Part shown: positions 8,805 to 17,497 of the stretch, in pieces | Numbering within the stretch: the stretch's first letter is position 1 | How the letters are laid out: each line of letters opens with the position of its first letter | NCBI RefSeq assembly: GCF_900095795.1 | Contig: NZ_LT608328.1 | Span: 1,853,001 to 1,917,000, forward strand | Reading direction: 5' to 3' | DNA length: 64,000 bases | From: Petrimonas mucosa | Lineage (GTDB): Bacteria; Bacteroidota; Bacteroidia; Bacteroidales; Dysgonomonadaceae | Notes under the pieces: generated by a model | What the model was told of the DNA's origin: nothing | The model's database searches: none | What the model saw: the letters and a program-made list of their open reading frames with translations, nothing else | Program-made: the position numbers and the translations under genes

Positions 8805-9683
8805 TTACTTGATCCTGATCCACGAAGCGTTGGCTGCGACCCATTCCGATACTGCCAATGGAACATCGGTACAGAGGTGATCTCCTCCCAAGGCAACTCC
8901 GAGCAGGAAATCTTCAACAGATGTGCCGGGCCACAGGCAGACCGTGAAACCCTTCTTCTTGGCCTGCCTGACCATTTTTCGGGTGGTTCCGTCGATCATG
9001 CAGGCAACCCGTTTAATTCCCAGTTCATCTGCCTCCTGCAGCAGTTTTGCGTTCAGTTCTTCTGACTTGATCAACATCAGTTCCGCATCCGGATGGTTCT
9101 CTTTAAGGTATTTCAACGGTCTTTTATCGAATGAGGTGAGCACGTATAAGGAGGTAGACGGTTTGGCGGCGTATACCTTGTCGTAAAGCTGGTCGCAATA
9201 CCTGGATAATGTGGCTTCATCATACATCGGGTTATTTGTTTTCATCTCGAACTCGATATAGACCCCCTCCTTGTCCTTGAAAAAAGCAAGGACCTCGTCC
9301 AATGTCGGGATCGGATTTCCCTTTTTCGTCCTGATCTTGCCGAGCTCCTTCAGGGTCAACTCCTCGATGGGCCGATCGATGCCCGTCATGTGGAGTAGCG
9401 AGCCGTCGTGTAAAAGTACCAGGTGGCCATCTTTAGTCAGACGGATATCGGTTTCGTATCCGCGGATACCTCGTTTATAGGTCTCTTTAAATGCCTCAAG
9501 CGTATTCTCCTCATACTCTTTCGCACCTCCGCGATGTGCATGGATTTTAACCTCCATCACCTGGGCCTGGCTGGTGGCAAAAGAGCAAAGGAGCATTGCT
9601 ATTGCCAATCTTTTCCTGAATGAAAAACAGAACTCTTTTACAATGGTAATCATACTCATAAATCTAGATTTCTTATGGTTCAT
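8805..9683 (-). CDS. Glycerophosphodiester phosphodiesterase family protein
   Basis: GDPD TIM-barrel enzyme hydrolysing glycerophosphodiesters to glycerol-3-phosphate and an alcohol, or a related phosphodiester activity. Signal peptide in the first ~40 residues (RLAIAMLLCSFATSQAQ), so periplasmic. Motifs: IHAHRGGAKEYEENTLEAF (catalytic His and substrate Arg, Glu), GYETDIRLTKDGHLVLLHDG (metal Glu/Asp and second catalytic His), YIEFEMK. 292 aa fits the family. Starts at 9659 or 9653 are equally possible. It stands alone between the AT-rich gap and a GH43 gene on the same strand. Confidence 0.9.
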   Translation of the reverse strand: MNHKKSRFMSMITIVKEFCFSFRKRLAIAMLLCSFATSQAQVMEVKIHAHRGGAKEYEENTLEAFKETYKRGIRGYETDIRLTKDGHLVLLHDGSLLHMTGIDRPIEELTLKELGKIRTKKGNPIPTLDEVLAFFKDKEGVYIEFEMKTNNPMYDEATLSRYCDQLYDKVYAAKPSTSLYVLTSFDKRPLKYLKENHPDAELMLIKSEELNAKLLQEADELGIKRVACMIDGTTRKMVRQAKKKGFTVCLWPGTSVEDFLLGVALGGDHLCTDVPLAVSEWVAANASWIRIK

Positions 9684-9725
9684 TTTTTAAAATTAAAATA
9701 TCGTATCTCCTTTTCCGGCTTGAGA

Positions 9726-10733
9726 CTACTTCGTCAACTCCCTTATCAGTTCCAGTGTCTCACCGGTATCACGCAGTTCGAAAAACTTGGCACGTTCCTC
9801 TCCTCCTGGAGAATTTGGGCGGTGAAAAGCGATGCACAAACGGCCATCAAACGTGCGGAATATCATGCCATGCCCCCCGTTCTGGGTGAAGAGTGGCTTT
9901 TCCTGCTGTCTCCACGGACCGGATACTTTTCCGGTAACCGACTCTGCAATGCCGATAGCGTATTCGCCGTTCATGAAACTGGACCAGATCATCAACAGTT
10001 TGCCTGTCATGGTGCGATAGAGGAAACATCCGTCAGTAACATAAGATTTTACGGAGTTGCTCTCATGGGGACTTCCTGTGGACCAGGCAGCGGCCGAGGC
10101 GTTAAACAGGGTCAGGTGCTCCCCTGCAGTTTTGGAAAGGTCGGGCGCCAGCTCAACCAGCACCATGGTTCCATCAATTACCTGCACCCATTCATGGCAA
10201 TAGATCATGTAGGGACGTCCATCCTCAACCCACAGCGTGCCATCGAGTGCCATGCGGTCCATCGGAGTATGGGGCACCTTGCCGAATGGAAGGAAAGGTC
10301 CCTCGGGCCCTTCCGAAACAAAAACCTGTGTGCCCCTGAAGAGATATTCGGGCCATCCTTTTTGCTCCTTCTTCCACTCAATGTCAGAATTCAGTGTGGC
10401 AAAAAGATAATATTTCCCATTGTAGGCGTGCACTTCCGGGGCCCAAACGGCTCCGGTAATCCAGTTGTCTTCCGGTACGGTGAATACCTGTACCGGACCT
10501 TCCCAGTTTATCAGGTCCCTGCTCTTGTAGGCTTCAACACCTCCCAGCAACTTGTCTGCACTGGCGACCGATGCGGACTTGTACATATAATAATATCCAC
10601 TCTGCTGGTCGGGGAGTATATAGGGGTCGCGGATATGGATCTCGTGAAGTCTCTTTGCTTTCTGCCCGCACAATGGGATGGTGCCGATCATCAAAAAAAG
10701 AAAGAGGATTGGTGAAATATTTTTCAGGCCCAT
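9726..10733 (-). CDS. Secreted glycoside hydrolase family 43 protein
   Basis: Five-bladed beta-propeller glycosidase of GH43 type, ~335 aa with signal peptide (MGLKNISPILFLFLMIGTIP then LCGQ). Blade motifs: HIRDPYILPD (general-base Asp), GAVWAPEVHAYNGKYYLFA, ALDGTLWVEDGRPYMIYCHEW (pKa-modulating Asp), DGCFLYRTMTGKLLMIWSS, GGHGMIF. GH43 enzymes typically remove arabinose or xylose; the substrate is not predictable here. The frame extends to a TTG at 10754, but the ATG at 10733 gives the better signal peptide. It is divergent from the toroid gene at 10863; the same enzyme pairing recurs at 56-59 kb. Confidence 0.85.
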   Translation of the reverse strand: MGLKNISPILFLFLMIGTIPLCGQKAKRLHEIHIRDPYILPDQQSGYYYMYKSASVASADKLLGGVEAYKSRDLINWEGPVQVFTVPEDNWITGAVWAPEVHAYNGKYYLFATLNSDIEWKKEQKGWPEYLFRGTQVFVSEGPEGPFLPFGKVPHTPMDRMALDGTLWVEDGRPYMIYCHEWVQVIDGTMVLVELAPDLSKTAGEHLTLFNASAAAWSTGSPHESNSVKSYVTDGCFLYRTMTGKLLMIWSSFMNGEYAIGIAESVTGKVSGPWRQQEKPLFTQNGGHGMIFRTFDGRLCIAFHRPNSPGGEERAKFFELRDTGETLELIRELTK

Positions 10734-10862
10734 AAAGTTGTTATTTTTATTCAAAGATATAAAAAATAGAATTCCGGTTGGGTGAAAGCGGGAGGTATCA
10801 TGGAAAAAAAACGATAATTTTGTCGTTTACATCAATTGAGATGATCTGTTGAAATTATTCAT

Positions 10863-12527
10863 ATGGGTGACAAGATGAGTAAAAGAGTGATCGGGGCGGT
10901 ATTCTGCCTCTTCGTGGGCCTGCAGCTTCATGCACAGTTGAAATTTGAAGAGAAGAGACCACTGTTTCTCCTGGAAAACGGTACTGTCATCACAACTCCG
11001 GAAGAGGGGATGTGGTCGGTAGCTACGGGGTGGAAAAATGACTGGATGACCGGATGGGTACATGCAAACCCCGCCGCGATAGAAGTGTTCAACGAATGGA
11101 CCATCCTGAAGGGGGAGATGCAGTTGCCCGAAGGTATGCTTCTCTTGAGAGACGCCTATCGTGAAGTCAAACCGGGTTTGATCAGGTGTATACGGCGTTT
11201 CGAGTGGAGGGGCGAGAAGGAACTTTCACCGCTGACGCTCTCTCTCCGTTTACGCATGAAAGGAAGAGAGATGTCGCTTTTCATGCCTGGGATCCTCTAT
11301 TACGGAAACAAGAATGGAGCAGGTGTCAATCCCGATATCATCCCAGTTTACACCAGTAAGCCAGGCGAGTTTGCCATCTTCGAAGAGCATCGTTTCCCGA
11401 TGCCGTTTGTGATGCTGGAGAACCGCGAAGAGTGTCATGCGGCGGCACTCCATTTTACGCCCAGCCCTGTGCGGGGCGCCGTATTGGCAGATCAATGGTG
11501 GTCGGCCGGTGTGGAGGCGGGTGAGGGGTATACCGAGAGATATGCCGACACCTATCTGAGCCTGGAACCGGGGCAGATCATTGAAAAGGAGTACTACATC
11601 GAACTCTATCCCATTGAGCGTGAGGGAACCGGTTTCCAGCAGCCGGTGTACACTTCGCTCGATCTGCACCGACCGTACGATGCCGAGAGGTTTACTGACT
11701 TCAAGACGATTCTGGAAAGCAAATATCGTTTTGCCCTGAGCAGGTGGGTAGAGCATGGCGATAGCGCTGCAGGGTTTGGAATGTACGAACTTCAAAAGAG
11801 AAGAGATCTGGTGATGGGCTGGTGCGGCCAGGCCGATTCTCCGGGATATGCCCTGCAGGTTCTTGATCATCTGTTGGACGACAAGGAGGTACCTGAGAGA
11901 GTCCAGTGCTCCCTCGATTTTCTCTCCTCCTTTCCTGTGGAGAGAGCCAACGGGATGTTTCCGGTAGGATTCAATGGAAGAGAGTTCTACGATGGCGATC
12001 ATGTCTCCTGCGGCCAGGCACTCTGCAACTTTGCCAAGGCAATTGAAACCGCCAGAAAGAACAGACGATACAAGACGGAGAAATGGGAAAGGTTCCTGCA
12101 GGCAGCATGCGACGGTCAGACAAAACGGATATTGGATCCGGCATGGAATCCCCATTCAACCGCTGAGGGTTTCTATATGGCTCCACTGGCGATAGCCTCC
12201 GAACTCTTTGCCCGGGACGAGTACCGGTTGGCTGCCGAGAAAATTGCCGCTACCTATGCCAACCGTCACCTCTCCATGGATGGTTGTTACTGGGGTGGGA
12301 CGCTCGACGCCACCTGCGAGGATAAAGAGGGGGCATGGGCAGCGTTTCAGGGCTTTCTGGAACTGTATGAGCGGTTCAAGGAGGCGAAATATCTCGACTG
12401 GGCAAAGCATGCGATGGATGTCTGCCTGAGTTATGTGGTGGTGTGGGATATCCCTCTGCCGGCAGGCCGTCTGGCCGATTATCATTTCAAATCGACCGGA
12501 TGGAGCGTAGTCTCTCCACAGAACTAG
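10863..12527 (+). CDS. Predicted (alpha/alpha) toroid glycosidase-like protein, ended by in-frame TAG
   Basis: Secreted protein of 554 aa up to an amber codon at 12525-12527; signal peptide MSKRVIGAVFCLFVGLQLHAQ (a second ATG at 10875 starts exactly there). The N-terminal half is beta-rich, the C-terminal half helical with GWCGQADSPGYALQVLDHLL and GTLDATCEDKEGAW. It is a paralog of the intact 683-aa protein at 57081: shared blocks include TLDA.CEDKE, WD.P and TGW..V. The TAG falls inside the shared block N-x-N-HIDV, and the frame continues for 98 codons with matching sequence. So it is a nonsense mutant or a readthrough product. The family is unnamed to me; a glycoside hydrolase role is inferred from pairing with GH43. 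Confidence 0.75.
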   Translation: MGDKMSKRVIGAVFCLFVGLQLHAQLKFEEKRPLFLLENGTVITTPEEGMWSVATGWKNDWMTGWVHANPAAIEVFNEWTILKGEMQLPEGMLLLRDAYREVKPGLIRCIRRFEWRGEKELSPLTLSLRLRMKGREMSLFMPGILYYGNKNGAGVNPDIIPVYTSKPGEFAIFEEHRFPMPFVMLENREECHAAALHFTPSPVRGAVLADQWWSAGVEAGEGYTERYADTYLSLEPGQIIEKEYYIELYPIEREGTGFQQPVYTSLDLHRPYDAERFTDFKTILESKYRFALSRWVEHGDSAAGFGMYELQKRRDLVMGWCGQADSPGYALQVLDHLLDDKEVPERVQCSLDFLSSFPVERANGMFPVGFNGREFYDGDHVSCGQALCNFAKAIETARKNRRYKTEKWERFLQAACDGQTKRILDPAWNPHSTAEGFYMAPLAIASELFARDEYRLAAEKIAATYANRHLSMDGCYWGGTLDATCEDKEGAWAAFQGFLELYERFKEAKYLDWAKHAMDVCLSYVVVWDIPLPAGRLADYHFKSTGWSVVSPQN

Positions 12528-12824
12528 CATATCGATGTCTATGGCGTACTCTTCGCGCCGGAGGTTTACAAGATGGGGCGATACCTGGATGACAGGAGGC
12601 TGCAGCAATTGGCAAGAGTGATCTACCACTCCTGTTTCCAGCTTACAGACATCTACGGGTCGCAGGGGGAACAACTCCAGCAGACCAATTTTGCACAACG
12701 GGGAGACATGAGTAATGTGCACAAGTTGCGGGGTGGCTATTCGGAAGGGTGGACCGTCTTCTGGATTACTGCACATTTCCTGAACGCGGCAGCCCGTTTT
12801 CTTGAACTGCAGGTTATTCCTTAA
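12528..12824 (+). pseudogene. In-frame continuation of the toroid protein after TAG
   Basis: 98 sense codons in the same frame as the upstream CDS, starting HIDVYGVLFAPEVYKMGRYL and ending with TAA at 12822. It contains GGYSEGWTVFWITAHFL, matching APGWTVASLWELL at the C-terminus of the paralog at 57081. Without these residues the helical barrel would lack its last helices. The intact gene would span 10863-12824 (653 residues if TAG is read as sense). Confidence 0.8.
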
Positions 12825-12929
12825 TATAGGGAGACTCAACAAGATTGTTCTGCATTGGCTCTCCCGGCATCCATCATCTTCATGATGGCGGAATAGCCTT
12901 TTTTACACCTTAATTTGAAAAGAAAGCCG

Positions 12930-12937
12930 TATATTTG
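12930..12937 (+). promoter_or_regulatory. -7 box before the MBL-fold gene
   Basis: TATATTTG matches TAnnTTTG and lies 43 nt before the ATG at 12980. Its presence argues against the longer upstream start at 12935. No clear -33 TTTG at the usual spacing. Confidence 0.45.
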
Positions 12938-12979
12938 CATCGAATTATGAACGGTCCACAAAAAGATATCTGCCGGTCA

Positions 12980-13642
12980 ATGAAGATTAAAACATTTGAA
13001 TTTAACCCGTTAGGTGTTAACACCTATCTGTTGTATGATGAAACGGGTGAGTCTGTTGTCGTGGATGCGGCCTGTTTCTTTCCTGAGGAATATAATCTGT
13101 TGCTGGATTTCCTGATGGATAATAACCTGGTTGTCAAGCATCTTGTTAATACTCACCTCCACTTCGACCATATCTTCGGTGTGAATGCTTTAGCCTCCCG
13201 TTTTGATCTGAAACTACAGGCTCACCGCGCCGATGTTGTTCTGCTCGAAAACCTGCCGCTGCAACTCCAAATGTTCGGTATTAATACAGAGACCGATTAT
13301 CGGCCTGAGATCGGCTCTTTTCTTGAGGAGGGCGACCTAGTCTCCTTCGGAAATCAACAATTGAAAGTGTTGCACCTGCCCGGCCACTCGCCTGGAAGCA
13401 TTGTCCTCTACAATGAAAAAGCAAAAAAGATACTGGTCGGCGATGTGCTTTTTAACGGGAGTATCGGTCGGACCGACCTGTTAGGCGGAAGTTTTGAACA
13501 ACTGACCGAAGGTATCCGTACCAAACTTTTTATCTTGCCGGATGAGACAGAGGTCTACCCGGGTCACGGCCCAAAAACGACCATCGGGCAGGAGAGAGAG
13601 TTCAACCCTTTTGTAGGAACCAAAGGCTACACCTACAGGTGA
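12980..13642 (+). CDS. MBL-fold metallo-hydrolase (glyoxalase II-like)
   Basis: Cytoplasmic metallo-beta-lactamase fold hydrolase, 220 aa. Metal ligands are in NTHLHFDHIFG (HxHxDH), HLPGHSPGS, LVGDVLF and EVYPGHGPKTT. The set matches the hydroxyacylglutathione hydrolase-like group, usually thioester hydrolases; the true substrate is unknown since Bacteroidota seldom make glutathione. I start at MKIKTFEFNPLGVNTYLL; the frame opens 15 codons earlier, but that part overlaps the -7 box. gcvP follows after 58 nt on the same strand and may be co-transcribed. Confidence 0.9.
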   Translation: MKIKTFEFNPLGVNTYLLYDETGESVVVDAACFFPEEYNLLLDFLMDNNLVVKHLVNTHLHFDHIFGVNALASRFDLKLQAHRADVVLLENLPLQLQMFGINTETDYRPEIGSFLEEGDLVSFGNQQLKVLHLPGHSPGSIVLYNEKAKKILVGDVLFNGSIGRTDLLGGSFEQLTEGIRTKLFILPDETEVYPGHGPKTTIGQEREFNPFVGTKGYTYR

Positions 13643-13700
13643 TAGCTCCCTGGTGTTTTTTTAAACAGTGAATATCAAACGTTAAAACAAGATACAATAT

Positions 13701-16550
13701 ATGGAAATGGAACATTTTAAAACCCGCCATATCGGCATCAGGCCGGAAGACCTGGACGTTATGTTGCAGACCCTGGGTGTCTCATCGGTGGACGAGCTGA
13801 TCGACCAGACAATTCCGGCAGATATCCGCTTGAAGAAGCCGTTATCGCTACCCAAGGCTCAATCGGAAATGGAGTATGCCGAAGAGATTGGAAGAATTGC
13901 ATCAACAAACAAGATTTTCACCTCATACATCGGTATGGGATGGTACGATACGGTTACTCCGGCAGTGATTTACCGAAACGTATTTGAGAACCCGGTCTGG
14001 TACACCTCTTATACACCCTACCAGGCTGAAATTTCGCAGGGAAGACTCGAGGCGCTGCTGAATTTCCAGACGGTAGTGAGCGAACTGACCGGGCTGCCGC
14101 TGGCCAACTGTTCGCTGCTGGACGAAGCAACTGCCGCTGCAGAAGCAGCGTCAATGATGTACGGGCTGCGTAGCCGTGATCAGGTAAAGAACAACATCTC
14201 GACACTCTTTGTCGACCAGCATATCTTCCCTCAAACCCTTGCCGTATTGCGCACACGGATGGGTATGGCGGGAATTGAAATTGAAGTGGGTGATTACAAC
14301 AGTTTCGATGCCGACAAGGCTTACTTTGGTGCCATCGTACAATATCCCAACAGCAACGGTAACGTTGAAGATTACCGGAACTTTGTGGAGAAGGCCCACG
14401 CTTCGGGATGCAAGGTGGCAGTTGCTGCCGACCTGATGTCTCTCGTTCTGCTCGTACCTCCCGGTGAATGGGGAGCAGATATTGCATTTGGCAGCAGCCA
14501 GCGTTTTGGAATCCCGATGTTCTACGGCGGTCCATCCGCGGCATTTTTCGCCACCCGCGACGAGTATAAGCGGAGTATGCCGGGAAGAATCATTGGCATA
14601 TCCAAGGATGCATACGGAAAAGATGCCCTCAGGATGGCTCTCCAGACGCGCGAACAGCATATCAAGCGAGAAAAGGCCACCTCGAACATCTGTACCGCAC
14701 AAGCATTGCTGGCGACCATGGCTTCGTTCTACGCCGTCTATCACGGACCCGAAGGGTTGAAGAAGATCGCAAGACGGATTCACTCAGTCGCCTCGCTGGT
14801 GGCCGACGAATTGAAGGAGCTTGGCTTCAGGCAGCTAAACAGCAGCTTTTTCGACACGTTGAAACTGCAGCTTCCTGAAAATATAACGCAGTCCAGCGTG
14901 AAAGATCTGGCCGAAATGCGTAACATCAATCTTCGTTATTTCGAAACCGGAGAGATCGGAATCAGCATCGACGAGACCACCGATCCTTATCGCGTCCACG
15001 AGCTGTTGGCCGTCTTTGCCATGGCGGCAGGGAGTTCCAAGGTGTTCATGATTGACGAACTGCCGGAGAAGGTCACCTTGAAGGGCGAGCAACTCCGCTC
15101 TTCCGGTTTCCTGACGCATCCCACCTTCAACAGTTACCATTCCGAAACGGAGATGATGCGGTACATCAAACGGCTGGAGAGAAAGGATATCTCACTGGCT
15201 CACTCCATGATCTCGCTCGGATCGTGTACGATGAAACTGAATGCTGCATCCGAACTTTTGCCGTTGGGCCATCCGGGATTTCAGAAAATCCACCCTTTTG
15301 CCCCCGAAGATCAGGTGGCAGGTTATCAGGAGATGATCCATGAACTGGAGTCGATGCTGGCCGAGATTACCGGATTTGCGGCAACAAGCCTGCAACCCAA
15401 TTCGGGTGCGGCCGGGGAGTTTACCGGATTGCTGGTTATTGCCAGTTACCTGAAAAGTATAGGGCAGGGAGATCGCAAGACAGTTCTGATTCCCGCCTCC
15501 GCACATGGAACCAATCCTGCCAGTGCGGTCCAGGCAGGATTCAATCCCGTAACCGTGGCCACCGATATCAAAGGGAATGTCGACATGGACGATTTCCGGA
15601 AAAAGGTAGAGACATACCGCGACGACCTTGCCGCCTTCATGATTACCTATCCTTCCACTCACGGTATCTTTGAGGTGAATATCCGGGAGATGTGCGACAT
15701 GATTCATGAGGCGGGGGGACAGGTTTATATGGATGGCGCAAACATGAACGCCCAGGTAGGAGTGACCAACCCCGGCACCATCGGTGCCGATGTTTGCCAC
15801 CTGAACCTGCATAAGACATTTGCCATCCCCCACGGTGGTGGCGGACCGGGAGTGGGCCCCATCTGCGTGGCCGAACACCTGGTACCTTTCCTGCCCGGAC
15901 ATCCGGTGGTCTTCGAATCGGAGACCAACACCGTCTCGGCAGCCCCCTACGGAAGTGCTGGCGTACTCGCCATCACCTACGGTTATATCCGGATGATGGG
16001 AGCGGAAGGGTTGACGGAAGCGACCAAGATGGCAATCCTCAATGCCAACTACTTGGCCGAGAGGTTGAACGACTCTTACGGGATTGTATACCGTGGTGTA
16101 AACGGAAGGGTAGGACATGAACTGATCCTGGAGTGCAGGGGACTGAAATCGGTATCGGGAATTACGGAAACCGATATTGCAAAACGCCTGATGGACTACG
16201 GTTTTCATGCTCCCACACTCTCGTTCCCCGTTCATGGAACATTAATGATCGAACCTACCGAAAGCGAAAGCCTTGCCGAACTCGACCGGTTTGTGGATGC
16301 CATGCAGCAGATCCACAACGAGATCATCGAGGTGTCTCGTGGTGAGTACAGCGCGGAAGACAACGTCCTGATCAACGCCCCGCACCCCGAATACGAGGCG
16401 GTGGCCGACGAGTGGAAGCATGCCTATCCCCGCAGCAAGGCGGTCTATCCGCTTCCTTATGTTGCGGAAAACAAGTTCTGGGTGAATGTTGCCCGCGTGG
16501 ATAATGCCTTTGGTGATAGAAACCTGGTAGCCTGTCTCTGTCAGATGTAA
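13701..16550 (+). CDS. gcvP: Glycine dehydrogenase (decarboxylating), P-protein
   Basis: Pyridoxal-phosphate enzyme of the glycine cleavage system, 949 aa, fused N- and C-terminal halves as in most bacteria. It decarboxylates glycine and passes aminomethyl to the H-protein lipoyl arm. The Schiff-base lysine is K705 in HLNLHKTFAIPHGGGGPG; PHGTNPASA-like SAHGTNPASAV and GSCTMKLNA are conserved. Starts MEMEHFKTRHIG; the second Met two codons later is possible. Partner genes gcvT and gcvH are not in the window. In an amino-acid fermenter it may run in either direction (inference). Confidence 0.97.
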   Translation: MEMEHFKTRHIGIRPEDLDVMLQTLGVSSVDELIDQTIPADIRLKKPLSLPKAQSEMEYAEEIGRIASTNKIFTSYIGMGWYDTVTPAVIYRNVFENPVWYTSYTPYQAEISQGRLEALLNFQTVVSELTGLPLANCSLLDEATAAAEAASMMYGLRSRDQVKNNISTLFVDQHIFPQTLAVLRTRMGMAGIEIEVGDYNSFDADKAYFGAIVQYPNSNGNVEDYRNFVEKAHASGCKVAVAADLMSLVLLVPPGEWGADIAFGSSQRFGIPMFYGGPSAAFFATRDEYKRSMPGRIIGISKDAYGKDALRMALQTREQHIKREKATSNICTAQALLATMASFYAVYHGPEGLKKIARRIHSVASLVADELKELGFRQLNSSFFDTLKLQLPENITQSSVKDLAEMRNINLRYFETGEIGISIDETTDPYRVHELLAVFAMAAGSSKVFMIDELPEKVTLKGEQLRSSGFLTHPTFNSYHSETEMMRYIKRLERKDISLAHSMISLGSCTMKLNAASELLPLGHPGFQKIHPFAPEDQVAGYQEMIHELESMLAEITGFAATSLQPNSGAAGEFTGLLVIASYLKSIGQGDRKTVLIPASAHGTNPASAVQAGFNPVTVATDIKGNVDMDDFRKKVETYRDDLAAFMITYPSTHGIFEVNIREMCDMIHEAGGQVYMDGANMNAQVGVTNPGTIGADVCHLNLHKTFAIPHGGGGPGVGPICVAEHLVPFLPGHPVVFESETNTVSAAPYGSAGVLAITYGYIRMMGAEGLTEATKMAILNANYLAERLNDSYGIVYRGVNGRVGHELILECRGLKSVSGITETDIAKRLMDYGFHAPTLSFPVHGTLMIEPTESESLAELDRFVDAMQQIHNEIIEVSRGEYSAEDNVLINAPHPEYEAVADEWKHAYPRSKAVYPLPYVAENKFWVNVARVDNAFGDRNLVACLCQM

Positions 16551-16558
16551 TTTTTTCG

Positions 16559-16566
16559 TATCTTTG
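16559..16566 (+). promoter_or_regulatory. -7 box before era
   Basis: TATCTTTG matches TAnnTTTG and lies 27 nt before the GTG start of era, just after the gcvP stop, suggesting era-der has its own promoter. A -33 element is not evident. Confidence 0.45.
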
Positions 16567-16593
16567 TATTTCAATAACTCCAGGGTATAGCTT

Positions 16594-17484
16594 GTGCAAC
16601 AAAATCATCGATCAGGATTTGTAAATATTGTGGGAAATCCCAACGTGGGGAAGTCCACGCTGATGAACCGGCTGGTGGGGGAAAAGTTATCGATCATAAC
16701 ACCCAAATCACAAACCACGCGCCACCGTATCATCGGCATTGTAAACAGGCCAGAATACCAGGTGGTCTATTCAGACACGCCTGGTGTGCTTCAACCCAAC
16801 TACAAGCTTCAGGAGCAGATGCTCAACTTCTCGTTGTCTGCGCTTGATGATGCCGACGTGTTGCTGTATGTGACCGATGTGGTGGAAAAAATCGACAAGA
16901 ACGATGAATTTCTTTCCAGGGTACAGCGGTTGAACCTGCCGGTCTTGTTACTTATCAACAAGATCGACCAGACTTCTCAGGCCGGGCTTGAACAGCTGGT
17001 CGATACTTGGCGAGAGTTGTTGCCGAAGGCGGAGATCTATCCCATATCGGCACTGAACAATTTCTCCATCGACAGGGTGGAGAAGCGTATTCTGGAGCTG
17101 TTGCCCGAGTCGCCGCCCTACTTCGAGAAGGATGCGCTGACCGATAAGCCTGCCAGGTTCTTCGTAAACGAGATCATCCGCGAAAAGGCGTTGATGCTTT
17201 ACCAGAAGGAGGTTCCCTATGCCATTGAGGCAATTGTTGAGGAGTTCAAGGAGGAGGCGGACATCATTCGTATCCGTGCAACCATCCTGGTGGAGCGGGA
17301 GACCCAAAAGGGGATCGTGATCGGCCACAAAGGGGAGTCGCTGAAAAGACTGGGAACCCTGGCACGAAAAGATATCGAACTGTTTTTTGAGAAGAGAGTC
17401 TTTCTGCAACTCTTTGTAAAAGTGGAAAAGGATTGGCGGAACAGGGACAATCTGCTGAAAAGGTTCGGATATAAACTTGATTGA
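16594..17484 (+). CDS. era: GTPase Era
   Basis: Ribosome-assembly GTPase binding the 3' end of 16S rRNA, 296 aa, cytoplasmic or membrane-associated. GTP motifs: GNPNVGKST (G1), DTPGV (G3), NKID (G4), SAL (G5). Type-2 KH domain at the C-terminus (residues ~200-290, including VIGHKGESLKRLGTLARKDI). Starts with GTG (MQQNHRSGFVNIVGNPN). der follows 13 nt downstream, forming a GTPase operon as is common in Bacteroidota. Confidence 0.96.
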   Translation: MQQNHRSGFVNIVGNPNVGKSTLMNRLVGEKLSIITPKSQTTRHRIIGIVNRPEYQVVYSDTPGVLQPNYKLQEQMLNFSLSALDDADVLLYVTDVVEKIDKNDEFLSRVQRLNLPVLLLINKIDQTSQAGLEQLVDTWRELLPKAEIYPISALNNFSIDRVEKRILELLPESPPYFEKDALTDKPARFFVNEIIREKALMLYQKEVPYAIEAIVEEFKEEADIIRIRATILVERETQKGIVIGHKGESLKRLGTLARKDIELFFEKRVFLQLFVKVEKDWRNRDNLLKRFGYKLD

Positions 17485-17497
17485 AATATTGTAAATT

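Noticed and set aside
9675-10715. 346-codon open frame on the plus strand
   Set aside because: Antisense to the GH43 gene; composition follows the codon pattern of the opposite strand and shows no domain.
11250-12155. 301-codon open frame on the minus strand
   Set aside because: Antisense to the toroid gene, which has a clear paralog and signal peptide.
15192-16235. 347-codon open frame on the minus strand
   Set aside because: Shadow of gcvP; no recognisable motif.
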